Assembly: GCF_011801145.1 (NCBI RefSeq)
Contig: NZ_CP046172.1
Coordinates: 5,580,001-5,644,000, forward strand
From: Nocardia arthritidis
Lineage (GTDB): Bacteria; Actinomycetota; Actinomycetes; Mycobacteriales; Mycobacteriaceae
DNA: 64,000 nt
Direction of reading: 5' to 3'
Made by a program: the position numbers and the translations under genes. The notes under the pieces are model-generated. The model did no database searches and had not been told where the DNA came from. It saw only the letters and a list, made by a program, of their open reading frames with translations. How positions within the stretch are numbered: position 1 is the first letter of the stretch; the number at the start of each line of letters is the position of its first letter. Below are positions 26,154 to 34,442 of this stretch, piece after piece.

Positions 26154-26813
26154 ATGTTCAAGAAGTTCGCCGCCGTCGGCGCAGCGATATTCGCGTTCGC
26201 CATTCCGATATCCAGCTCGCAGAGTTCCGCGGATCCCGTACCCGGGTGGAACAACCCGCCGCCGCCGGACAAAATCGTCATCGACGTGGTCACCGTCAAC
26301 GGAACCGGTTGCCCGCCGGGCACCGCGGCCGTGGCGGTTTCCCCGGACAACACGGCCTTCACGGTGACATACAGTCAATACACCGCGCAGGTCGGCGTCG
26401 GCGCGGGCCCGACCGATTTCCGGCGGAACTGCCAGCTCAACCTGCTCGTGCACGTGCCACAGGGATTCACCTACGGCATCGCCCAGGCGGACTACCGCGG
26501 CTTCGCGCACCTCGAAGCCGGCGCGACCGCGCTCGAACGGGCACGGTATTACTTCCAGGGCAATTCGCCGACCCAGTACATCGACCACCCGTTCAACGGC
26601 CTCTACGACGACGACTGGCAGACAACGGATTCGACTCCGGTCGGCTCGGTCGTATTCCTGCCCTGCGGCGAAAATCGCAACTTCAATATCAATACCGAAC
26701 TGCGGGCGAACGCGGGCACCTCGGACCCGACCAAGACCACGAGCTTCATCACCATGGATTCCACGGACGGAAGCATCACCACCACTTACCACTTCGCCTG
26801 GAAGCAGTGCTGA
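26154..26813 (+). CDS. Secreted DUF4360-family protein
   Basis: A 219-residue protein with a Sec signal peptide (MFKKFAAVGAAIFAFAIPISSS). The mature part carries IDVVTVNGTGCPPGTAAVAVSPDNTAFTVTYSQY, the signature opening of DUF4360, and later paired cysteines (RRNCQLNL, LPCGENRNF, the C-terminal KQC) suited to disulfides. DUF4360 proteins are extracytoplasmic beta-rich proteins of unknown function in actinomycetes and fungi. The ATG follows the leader described above. A strong terminator separates it from the convergent PucR gene. Confidence 0.85.
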   Translation: MFKKFAAVGAAIFAFAIPISSSQSSADPVPGWNNPPPPDKIVIDVVTVNGTGCPPGTAAVAVSPDNTAFTVTYSQYTAQVGVGAGPTDFRRNCQLNLLVHVPQGFTYGIAQADYRGFAHLEAGATALERARYYFQGNSPTQYIDHPFNGLYDDDWQTTDSTPVGSVVFLPCGENRNFNINTELRANAGTSDPTKTTSFITMDSTDGSITTTYHFAWKQC

Positions 26814-26893
26814 CCGCGCAATCGGATCAACTCGGTTTCACCTATTTCGCCGGTACCTCATAGGTGCGCCGAGTAAATCCGTTGCGTTCAAAT

Positions 26894-26938
26894 GACGGTG
26901 TCGCCGGGAAGAACCCCGAAATTCCCGGCGGCACCGTC
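26894..26938. terminator. Long hairpin terminator between DUF4360 and pucR-type gene
   Basis: GACGGTG-T-CGCCGGGAA (26894-26910) pairs with TTCCCGGCG-G-CACCGTC (26922-26938) over 17 bp with one G-U, around an 11-nt loop. It can terminate both converging transcripts. Confidence 0.7.
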
Positions 26939-26977
26939 GCAGGCAATTCGACGGCCGCGCCGAACACGCTCGACGAT

Positions 26978-28660
26978 TCACCCGTCGCCCAAAGCCATGA
27001 GTTTCAGTTGCAGCAGTGCCCCGAAGCGGGCGTCGGGGTCGCTCAGATCGATTCCACCGACCTCGCCGATGCGCCGCAGTCGGTACCGGAAGGTATTCGG
27101 GTGGATATATACCGCGGCGGCCGCGGCGTTCACGTCACCGAAGGCGTCCAGCCAGGCCCGTAGGGTGGCCAGCAGGCAACTCCCCTGGGCCGCATCATAA
27201 TCCCGCAAGCGAGCGATCGGTCCGGACAAGCGGTCGCGGCGCAGCGCCATCAGATCGTGCAATTCCAGCAGCAACGCCTCGGTCTGCACATCGCTGATAT
27301 CGGCGACCCGCCGCGAAACCGTACCCGAACGCAGCACGCGCAGTGCGCGATCCGCATCGTCGCGGGAACGCCGCAGGTCGGCGACGTCGGCGGCGACGGT
27401 GCCGATGCCGATGAGCACGGGCGCGCGGTCGCCGACGCGGGTCACGAAATCCCGCGCGGCCTCCGCGGCGCGGTCCGCGCCGAGCACCGGCACGATCGCG
27501 TAGCCGGTCTCGCCGAGCAAAGCCGTTGCCACCATTGGATATACGGCATTCAGGTGCATGGCGAAGGCGTCGGCGAGGCGCTCGTGCTCGCTGGCCCGTC
27601 TGGCGGCGGTATCGATGCCATCGACCCGGCCGCGATCCTGGATCATCGCCAGCACGGTGACCGGCCGATCGGCCACGCCGAGTTCGCGCAGCGCGTCGGC
27701 GGCGTGCGGGCCGCCGTCGACCGCGCGGCTGAGCAGATCGGCGCGCATCCGCCGCGCGACATCGGAGCCGGCCCGCTGCCGCAGCAGATGTACCGCGGCC
27801 AGCTTCCCGACCTCCTCGAACGCGTGGATGCGTTCCGGCGTCAGCGGCGCATCGGTTGCCGCCCAGATGGTTCCGAGCACCTCATCGCCCGCGCGCACCG
27901 TCTGCGCGATGCGCGGCATGGTGAACCCGTCGAGCCCGGGCAGCGGTTCGATCCGCACCGGGGACTCGCTGCGGTACAGCTCGCGGAAAATGCCTTTCGC
28001 TTCGAGGGTTTCGGAATAGAGCTCCGGAACCTGGCGTCCCAGAATGGTTTCGGTCCGCGATCGGTCCGCCGCGTCCTGGCCGCCGGAGAAGGCCAAAACC
28101 CGGCTGTCGCGGTCCTCGATGGTCACCGGCGCATCCAGCAGCGCGGCGATCGCGTTCGCCAGCGCGAACAGATCGCCGGACGGTATGCCGCCCAATGTCT
28201 CCGGTTCGGGGCCGCCGGTCCGGTCGGCGGCAAGCAGTGTCCGCAGCCAGGTGGCCAGCTGCGTCCAGGACGCACCCCTGGTCAGTTCGAGCAGCACGAC
28301 GCCGGTGCGCCGGGCGGTCTCGATCAGCGTCCGGTCGGCGGGCACCGGCGCGCGGACCACCAATACCGCCGCGTCCAGGCCGCCGAGATCGTCGAGGAGT
28401 CGCCCGATCTCCCCCGGCCCGTGCACACCGATGCCGAGAACCAGCGCACCCGCGGGCAGCACCGGCGCGTCCAGCGGATCGTGGATCACGACACCGCTTA
28501 TCTCCCGTGCACCTTCGGCGTCACCGCAGACGAGCCGGAGCATGGTGGCGCCGAGATCGTCGAGGATGCGAACCAGGTTCGTCGAGATGCGGCCACTCCG
28601 CACAGGGTGGAGCCTTGTCGAGGGTCTGTCGGATCCTTCCGGAAAGGGTAGGCCGGTCAT
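26978..28660 (-). CDS. PucR-family transcriptional regulator
   Basis: A 560-residue PucR/CdaR-type activator. The N-terminal purine-catabolism-like sensor domain spans about residues 20-150. A GGDEF-like CdaR middle follows, and the C-terminal PucR HTH ends in AAAAVYIHPNTFRYRLRRIGEVGGIDLSDPDARFGALLQLKL. Members respond to amino acid or purine-type metabolites and activate neighbouring catabolic genes. It is the last gene of the minus-strand unit with the racemase, GNAT and M20 genes (28 bp downstream of the racemase stop), so it probably senses a D-amino acid or its N-acyl derivative. Confidence 0.9.
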   Translation of the reverse strand: MTGLPFPEGSDRPSTRLHPVRSGRISTNLVRILDDLGATMLRLVCGDAEGAREISGVVIHDPLDAPVLPAGALVLGIGVHGPGEIGRLLDDLGGLDAAVLVVRAPVPADRTLIETARRTGVVLLELTRGASWTQLATWLRTLLAADRTGGPEPETLGGIPSGDLFALANAIAALLDAPVTIEDRDSRVLAFSGGQDAADRSRTETILGRQVPELYSETLEAKGIFRELYRSESPVRIEPLPGLDGFTMPRIAQTVRAGDEVLGTIWAATDAPLTPERIHAFEEVGKLAAVHLLRQRAGSDVARRMRADLLSRAVDGGPHAADALRELGVADRPVTVLAMIQDRGRVDGIDTAARRASEHERLADAFAMHLNAVYPMVATALLGETGYAIVPVLGADRAAEAARDFVTRVGDRAPVLIGIGTVAADVADLRRSRDDADRALRVLRSGTVSRRVADISDVQTEALLLELHDLMALRRDRLSGPIARLRDYDAAQGSCLLATLRAWLDAFGDVNAAAAAVYIHPNTFRYRLRRIGEVGGIDLSDPDARFGALLQLKLMALGDG

Positions 28661-28688
28661 CCGACCACGGTAGCGGGCGACCGGTGGG

Positions 28689-29792
28689 TCACACCGGAAT
28701 CCATTCCGTCGCGACCGTGACCGCCTGTAGCAGGCCGAGATCCGGCCGCACGCCGATCCCGGGTCCGTCCGGTACCGGAAGATGCCCGTTGTCCAGCACG
28801 AACGGCGGGGTTATATCGGTGTCGTAGTAGCGATCCGATGCCGAGGTATCGCCGGGCAGCACACATCCGGGAAGTGCGGCGAGCGCCACATTCGCGGCAC
28901 GCCCGAGACCCGTCTCCAGCATCCCGCCGCACCACACCGGAACCCCGTGCGCCACACACAGGTCGTGGATGCGCCTGGACTCGAGGTAGCCGCCGACCCG
29001 GCCCGGTTTGATATTGACGATCCGGCAGGCGCCCAGCGTGATGGCCGCGGCGGCGGTGCGGGCCGAGGTGATCGACTCGTCCAGGCAGATCGGTGTGCGC
29101 ACGCGCCGGGCCAGTTCGACGTGGCCGAGCAGGTCGTCCTCCGCGAGCGGTTGTTCGATGAGCAACAGGTCGAACGGATCGAGCCGGGCCAGCCGGTCGG
29201 CGTCGGCGAGCGTGTACGCGGTGTTCGCGTCGACCTGTAAAGCGATATCGCCGAACCGTTCCCGCACCGCCCGGACCGGGTCGACATCCCACCCGGGTTC
29301 GATCTTGAGCTTGATGCGCAGATATCCCTGCGCCAGATATCCGGACACCGCGTCGAGCAACTGTTCGATCGAATCCATGATCCCGACCGAAACCCCGCAC
29401 GGCACCCGGTCTTTCGTCGCACCGAGCTCCCTGGCGAGCGGCACGCCGAGTGCGGTCAGCTCGGCGTCGAGCACCGCCATCTCCAGGGCGGCCTTGGCCA
29501 TCGCATGTCCGTGGAAGGCCGCCAGCGCGGGGGCGACCGCCGTCGCGGTGTGCGGCCCACAGGCAGCCAGCGCGGGAATCAGGAAGCGGCGCAACACATC
29601 CGCGCAACCGTCGAGGTATTCCGGCGAGTAGACCGGCTCGGCCATCGCGACGCATTCACCCCAGCCCTCCGCATCCGTGGTGACCACGCGCAGCAGCAGC
29701 AGTTCTCGCGCGAACTGGGTGCCGAACGAGGTGCGGAAGGGCGATTTCAGCGGCATTCGGATGCGCCGCAATTCCACCCCGGTGAGTTTCAT
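28689..29792 (-). CDS. N-succinylamino acid racemase (enolase superfamily)
   Basis: A 367-residue enolase-superfamily enzyme of the MenC-type-2/NSAR group. Catalytic lysines are K161-x-K163 and K262 (NIKPGRVGG). Metal ligands are D188 (QVDAN), E213 (IEQPL) and D238 (LDESI). The family includes o-succinylbenzoate synthase, N-succinylamino acid racemase and dipeptide epimerases. No men genes are present, and the adjoining GNAT and M20 genes (4-nt overlaps) match the succinylation, racemisation and desuccinylation route that turns D- into L-amino acids. N-succinylamino acid racemase is therefore the best call. OSBS activity could coexist. Confidence 0.88.
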   Translation of the reverse strand: MKLTGVELRRIRMPLKSPFRTSFGTQFARELLLLRVVTTDAEGWGECVAMAEPVYSPEYLDGCADVLRRFLIPALAACGPHTATAVAPALAAFHGHAMAKAALEMAVLDAELTALGVPLARELGATKDRVPCGVSVGIMDSIEQLLDAVSGYLAQGYLRIKLKIEPGWDVDPVRAVRERFGDIALQVDANTAYTLADADRLARLDPFDLLLIEQPLAEDDLLGHVELARRVRTPICLDESITSARTAAAAITLGACRIVNIKPGRVGGYLESRRIHDLCVAHGVPVWCGGMLETGLGRAANVALAALPGCVLPGDTSASDRYYDTDITPPFVLDNGHLPVPDGPGIGVRPDLGLLQAVTVATEWIPV

Positions 29793-30688
29793 TCGTTCTC
29801 CTTGGTCAATAGATAGCCGCCGTCGCGGTCGAATCCGGTGATGCGCGCGCCGTCGTTCAGCAGCTCGGTCATGACCGCGCGCACCGCGGCGCGCCAGCTC
29901 CTGGCCACGGCCGGATCCGCCGCGCGCAATCCGGTGATGTCCCGCGGCACCGCGACCAGCACGGTGCGGCCGTCGACCGATCCGGTGACAGGCCCACCGT
30001 CGGCGGAAATACCGAGCGCCACAACCGGTTTCGGAGCCGGATAGTTATCCCGGGCCGCAGTGGCGGCCGTCGCCGCCCCGATCCCGGTCGGCCGTCCGTC
30101 GCAGGCCGCTGCCACCTCGGGTGCGCGCAGCCGCCACCGGACCAGCAGCCGGTCGGTGGCATCGCCCGCGTTGACGGCGTCGGACATCGGCCCGTAGAAG
30201 TCGGGCAGGTATTCCACCGGGATCGCACCGAGTTTGACGATGTTGAAGTAGGCATTGCGGCGCACCAGCGGATCGAAGGTCCAGCCGATGGTCTCGACGC
30301 CGTTGCGCAGCGCCCAGGCGCGCTGATGCGTCTTCAAGGCGAAACCCACACTGCGCCCGCGCATCCGGTCCACCACACCGGTGATGTGGCTGTGCAGCAG
30401 CAGCCGCGCGGGCGCGGCGTGGAATCCGACGCCGACGCCGACCATTTCGGCGCCGTCGAAGGCGCCCGCCACATACCCGTCCGATTTCGACAACGCGCGC
30501 AACAGATTCGGCGCCAGCGGCCGATCCTCCGGCGCGAACCCCCACATCGTCTCGCACAACCGGCACGCCTCGACCAGATCCGCCATCTCGGTCAGCGAAC
30601 GGACCACCACACCGGCGCGGGCGGCGGCTCGCTCGGCGGCGCCGGTCGCATTCGATAACACCGCCGCGGCGAGCGATTCGGCTCTCAT
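29789..30688 (-). CDS. GNAT acyltransferase, candidate D-amino acid N-succinyltransferase
   Basis: A 299-residue GNAT-superfamily protein of the COG3375-like type. The acyl-CoA loop sits near VVDRMRGRSVGFALKTHQRAWAL, and the substrate half near ETIGWTFDPLVRRNAYFNIVKLGAIPVEYLPDFYG. In Geobacillus kaustophilus a GNAT encoded with NSAR succinylates D-amino acids, and this gene sits between NSAR and an M20 hydrolase with ATGA overlaps on both sides. A succinyl-CoA:D-amino acid N-succinyltransferase role is inferred from that arrangement; other acyl donors are possible. Confidence 0.82.
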   Translation of the reverse strand: MRAESLAAAVLSNATGAAERAAARAGVVVRSLTEMADLVEACRLCETMWGFAPEDRPLAPNLLRALSKSDGYVAGAFDGAEMVGVGVGFHAAPARLLLHSHITGVVDRMRGRSVGFALKTHQRAWALRNGVETIGWTFDPLVRRNAYFNIVKLGAIPVEYLPDFYGPMSDAVNAGDATDRLLVRWRLRAPEVAAACDGRPTGIGAATAATAARDNYPAPKPVVALGISADGGPVTGSVDGRTVLVAVPRDITGLRAADPAVARSWRAAVRAVMTELLNDGARITGFDRDGGYLLTKENE

Positions 30689-31872
30689 GTTGTCCTACCT
30701 TTCTGGATCGATGTGCTCTCGCTCACGCCGAGCAATTCCTCCAGCAGTACATGGAAAAGTGCGGCGCGGCCCGGCAATTCATCGATCAGCACATGTTCGT
30801 GATCGGCATGCGCGCCATCGCCGCATGCCCCGAGCCCATCCAAGGTCGGTATGCCGATGCCCGCGGTGAGATTTCCGTCGGAGCCGCCGCCGACGGCAGC
30901 GCCGGTGATCGGCCCGATACCGAGTGCGGCACCGAGACGTTGTGCGCGGCCGAACAATTCGCGCGACGACTCGGCGGCCAACGGCGGCCGGTTCGGGCCG
31001 CCGAGCACCTCCAGTTCGGCGCCGTCGAGCAGCGGTCGCAGCCCGCGCATCGCGGCATCGACCCGATCCTGTTCGGCCACCGTCGCGGCCCGTACATCCA
31101 CCGCGCACGACGCCTCGGCGGGAACCGTATTCGCCGCGGTGCCCGCCGACATCAGCGTCGGTGTCACGGAGGTGCCGACCGCCGCGTCGCCCAGGGCTGC
31201 GACGACGCCGATCTGATGGGCCAGCTCGACGGTGGCGTTCACCCCGCGCTCGGGTTCCAGCCCGGCGTGGGCGGCCCGGCCGCGCACTCGAATCCGATAG
31301 TGCGACACTCCTTTTCGGACGATCTTCAGCGCGGTTCCGGCGGCAGGCTCGGCCACCAGAACGGCCGCGCAGCCCCGTGCCGTATCGACGATCAATTCGC
31401 GCGACGACGGTGCGCCCAGCTCCTCGTCACCGGTGACCAGAATCGTTACCCCCGACCGATCCGGCAGTGCGGCCACCGCGCGCAGTGCCAGCGCCAGACC
31501 CGCCTTCATATCGAAACACCCAGGGCCGTAAAGCTTTCCGTCGCGCACCGCGAACGGATGGGTGCGCACCGAACCCACCGGCCACACCGTGTCGTGGTGA
31601 CCGAGCACGAGCACCCGGGCCGGGCTGCCGAAGCGCCACCGCAGATGGGTGCGACCGGACAGCACGATCCGTTCCGGTGCGACGCCCAGCAGCGCACCGC
31701 CGACCGCCGCCACCGCATCCGCCCCGCGGGCCACCGCCGCCAGGTCCGTCGACGGCGATTCGCAGCACACCAGCCGCTCGATATCGGCCAGCAGCGCGGG
31801 CAGTTCGGCACGGAACCGCCGCACCGTCCCCGGCCCGGCGGACGCGTCGCCGCGCATTTCGACCGACGTCAT
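30685..31872 (-). CDS. M20-family metallohydrolase, candidate N-succinyl-L-amino acid hydrolase
   Basis: A 395-residue M20 di-zinc amidohydrolase. It has LGHHDTVWP with the first metal His and Asp, CFDMKAG, and TGDEELGAPSS with the general-base Glu pair; AHADHEHV near the C-terminus holds the last metal His. A dimerisation lid follows the RGRAAHAGLEPERGVN segment. AGGAGG is 7 nt from the ATG at 31872. It starts a four-gene unit with GNAT, racemase and PucR, and would remove the succinyl group from L-isomers, making the D- to L- conversion irreversible. Carboxypeptidase G2-like activity is an alternative. Confidence 0.88.
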   Translation of the reverse strand: MTSVEMRGDASAGPGTVRRFRAELPALLADIERLVCCESPSTDLAAVARGADAVAAVGGALLGVAPERIVLSGRTHLRWRFGSPARVLVLGHHDTVWPVGSVRTHPFAVRDGKLYGPGCFDMKAGLALALRAVAALPDRSGVTILVTGDEELGAPSSRELIVDTARGCAAVLVAEPAAGTALKIVRKGVSHYRIRVRGRAAHAGLEPERGVNATVELAHQIGVVAALGDAAVGTSVTPTLMSAGTAANTVPAEASCAVDVRAATVAEQDRVDAAMRGLRPLLDGAELEVLGGPNRPPLAAESSRELFGRAQRLGAALGIGPITGAAVGGGSDGNLTAGIGIPTLDGLGACGDGAHADHEHVLIDELPGRAALFHVLLEELLGVSESTSIQKGRTT

Positions 31873-31969
31873 CTGATACCTCCTCGCGCTCGCCGAATTC
31901 CGGATTCGAGCTTCCTCGCACCGAACCCGGGCCACTTCGTCGCCACGCACGAATTGCCCGCCCGCCATT

Positions 31970-31986
31970 CGTCGTTCTCGACGACG
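31970..31986. promoter_or_regulatory. Inverted repeat in the divergent promoter of the D-amino acid locus
   Basis: CGTCGT-TCTCG-ACGACG is a perfect 6+6 dyad, roughly midway in the 191-bp gap between the M20 unit (minus) and the serine-hydrolase unit (plus). A PucR-type site is conceivable; binding is unproven. Confidence 0.4.
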
Positions 31987-32063
31987 CCGCGATCGGTTCC
32001 TGCCGTCACGATGGCGGCATCGCACAGTGTTCGACGCCGCGCGGCATTCGAGGAGGATCCACC

Positions 32064-32996
32064 ATGACAGCCACCACCCGTACCGGCTCGGCCGAGGCGC
32101 AGCGGCGCATCGCCGACGTATTCGCCGCGGCCGGCGCCGAGGGCAACCTGCACGCGCGCGCCCTGGACAGCCCGGCCGAAATCGGTTGGGCGGCAGATGA
32201 ACCGGTCGTGCTGGCATCGGTATTCAAGATTCCGGTCGCGCTCGCCTATGCCCGCCAGGTCGCCGCGGGTGCGCTGGATCCGGCCGAGCGCACCACCGTC
32301 ACCGCGCGCGACCGGATCGGCGGAATCGGCACCGCGGGTTGCACCGACGACGTCGAGATGAGCTGGCGCGACCTGGCGGCGTTCGCGCTGACGATGAGCG
32401 ATAACGCCGCCACCGATGTGCTGCTGCGCCGGGTCGGCATCGATGCGGTGCGCGAGGTGCTCGCCGAGCTCGGACTGCACCGCACCCGGCTCATCGGCGG
32501 CTGCGAAGATCTGTTCGCCACGGTCCGGCAGGATCTGTCGTCGCAGTTCCCGGACATCGACCCGGGCGACCTCGACGCCCTGTTCGCCGCCGCGAATCCC
32601 GAGCAGCTGCGCGCGCTCTCGGTCTGCGATCCGGCCCGCACCACCGCGAGCACACCACGAGAGATCACCGCGCTGCTCGCCGCGATCTGGCAGGACACCG
32701 CGGGTCCCGCCGCGGCGTGTGCCGAGGTGCGCGCCATCATGCACCGGCAGATCTGGCCGCATCGGCTCTCCAGCGGCTTCGGCGACGAGGTGCTCATCGG
32801 CGCCAAGACCGGCACCCTGCCGTTCGTTCGCAACGAGGCGGGCGTACTCACCTTCCCGGATGAAAAACGTTACGCGGTAGCCATTTTCACCGTCGCGGCG
32901 CAGGCGAACCTGCGCGCGCCCGCGATCGATGCCGCGATCGGCAGCGCCGCGAGGATCGCCGTCGACGCGCTGCGCGACGCGGAATCCGCCAACTGA
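32064..32996 (+). CDS. Class A beta-lactamase-like serine hydrolase
   Basis: A 310-residue penicillin-recognising-fold protein: S52-V-F-K55 (SxxK), S112-D-N114 (SDN) and K248-T-G250 (KTG). An ExxLN omega loop is absent and there is no signal peptide. It is therefore a cytoplasmic serine hydrolase rather than a drug-resistance lactamase; cleavage of D-amino acid amides or peptides fits its neighbours. AGGAGG is 7 nt before the ATG. It opens a plus-strand unit of four genes, the next gene following by 36 bp. Confidence 0.82.
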   Translation: MTATTRTGSAEAQRRIADVFAAAGAEGNLHARALDSPAEIGWAADEPVVLASVFKIPVALAYARQVAAGALDPAERTTVTARDRIGGIGTAGCTDDVEMSWRDLAAFALTMSDNAATDVLLRRVGIDAVREVLAELGLHRTRLIGGCEDLFATVRQDLSSQFPDIDPGDLDALFAAANPEQLRALSVCDPARTTASTPREITALLAAIWQDTAGPAAACAEVRAIMHRQIWPHRLSSGFGDEVLIGAKTGTLPFVRNEAGVLTFPDEKRYAVAIFTVAAQANLRAPAIDAAIGSAARIAVDALRDAESAN

Positions 32997-33032
32997 ACTC
33001 CACCGCACGACCCGATATCAGAGGAGACAATC

Positions 33033-34442
33033 GTGACACACTGGACGCACTCCGGCACCACCGCATCGCCGGATACCGCGCACTGGCAGCGGCGGCTCAC
33101 CGAAATCGCCATCCGCCAACGGATTCCGGGTGCCGTACTGGCGATCGCACACGGCGACAACCTGATCGAGGTGGCGCACGGCGTGCTCAACGTCGCGACC
33201 GGCGTGCCCACCACCACCGATTCGCTGTTCCAGATCGGTTCCATCACCAAGGTCTGGACCGCGACGGCCGTCATGCGCCTGGTCGACCAGGGCACGCTCG
33301 ACCTAGACGTGCCGTTGATCGATCTCTTCCCTGAACTCGCCCAAGGTGATTCGGCGATCCTCGACCGGGTCACCATGCGCCACCTGCTGACCCACACCAG
33401 CGGCATCGACGGCGATGTCTTCACCGACACCGGACGCGGCGACGACTGCCTGCGGCGCTATGTCGCCGAGTTGGCCGGAGTCGGGCGAATCCATCCGATC
33501 GACGCCACCTGGTCGTACTGCAACTCCGGATTCACCCTCGCCGGCCGCGTCATCGAGCTCATCACCGGGACGACCTGGGACACGGCCATGCGCGAGCTGC
33601 TGTTCGAACCGCTCGGCCTGCGGCACACGGTCACGCTGCCGGAGGAGGCGCTGCTGCACCGCGCCGCCGTCGGACACCTGGCCGGACCCGACGGCACACC
33701 GCGCCGGGCGGACCGCTGGTACCTGCCGCGCAGCAGCGGGCCCGCCGGAGCGATCGCCGCGACCGCCCGCGACGTGCTCACCTTCGCCGGCCTGCATCTG
33801 AACGACGGCGTCGGTCCCGACGGCGAACGGCTGCTGTCATCGGAGTCGGTGCGGCGGATGGCCCAGGAACAGCTCGCGGTCCCGTTCATGGGCGAAATGG
33901 TCGACTCGTGGGGAATCGGCTGGTGGCGCGGTGACTGGCACGGGGCCCGGATGATCGGGCACAACGGCGGCACCATCGGCCAGACCGCGCAGCTGCAGAT
34001 ACTGCCCGAGCAGCGACTCACCATCGTCGTGCTCACCAACGGCAGCGCCGCGCAGTCCGCCTTCACCGAATTGTCCACCGAAATCGCCGCCGAGTTGGCC
34101 GGCGTCCGGACCCCGGAACCGTTCGCGCCGCCGAGCGAACCGCCGAGTTTCGATCCGGCCCGATATGTGGGCTGCTACGAACGCAGCGGCGTGCGCCACG
34201 AAATCCGCCTCGACGACACCGAATTGGTGCTGAAAACGACATTCTCCGGCGAGCTTGCCGAGGTCGCCCCGGTGCCATCGGTCGAACAGCGGCTGACACC
34301 GGTCGCCACGGATCTTTTCGCGGCCAGGTCGACTTTCGACCAGGACGTGTGGCAGCGCGTGACCTTCCACACCATCGCCGACGGCACCCGCTACCTGCAC
34401 CTGGGTGGCCGTGCCGCCGAATACGTTGCGAGCGAGGCGTGA
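33033..34442 (+). CDS. S12-family serine hydrolase (beta-lactamase class C/D-aminopeptidase type)
   Basis: A 469-residue S12 enzyme: S70-I-T-K73 (SxxK), Y162-C-N164 (YxN) and H310-N-G312 (in the KTG position). A C-terminal beta-sandwich (FDPARYVGCYERSGVRHEI) is shared with D-aminopeptidases and esterases of the fold. No signal peptide, so intracellular. Substrates may be D-amino acid-containing peptides or esters; this is inferred. The GTG has GAGGAG upstream. Its stop overlaps the next ATG, and its sequence recurs in the second half of that gene. Confidence 0.87.
   Translation: MTHWTHSGTTASPDTAHWQRRLTEIAIRQRIPGAVLAIAHGDNLIEVAHGVLNVATGVPTTTDSLFQIGSITKVWTATAVMRLVDQGTLDLDVPLIDLFPELAQGDSAILDRVTMRHLLTHTSGIDGDVFTDTGRGDDCLRRYVAELAGVGRIHPIDATWSYCNSGFTLAGRVIELITGTTWDTAMRELLFEPLGLRHTVTLPEEALLHRAAVGHLAGPDGTPRRADRWYLPRSSGPAGAIAATARDVLTFAGLHLNDGVGPDGERLLSSESVRRMAQEQLAVPFMGEMVDSWGIGWWRGDWHGARMIGHNGGTIGQTAQLQILPEQRLTIVVLTNGSAAQSAFTELSTEIAAELAGVRTPEPFAPPSEPPSFDPARYVGCYERSGVRHEIRLDDTELVLKTTFSGELAEVAPVPSVEQRLTPVATDLFAARSTFDQDVWQRVTFHTIADGTRYLHLGGRAAEYVASEA

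Noticed and set aside
28689..29792. menC (o-succinylbenzoate synthase of menaquinone synthesis)
   Set aside because: No other men genes are near, and the overlapping GNAT and M20 genes match an N-succinylamino acid racemase locus.
32064..32996. A classical antibiotic-resistance class A beta-lactamase
   Set aside because: SxxK, SDN and KTG are present, but no ExxLN omega loop and no export signal; a peptidase-like role fits better.
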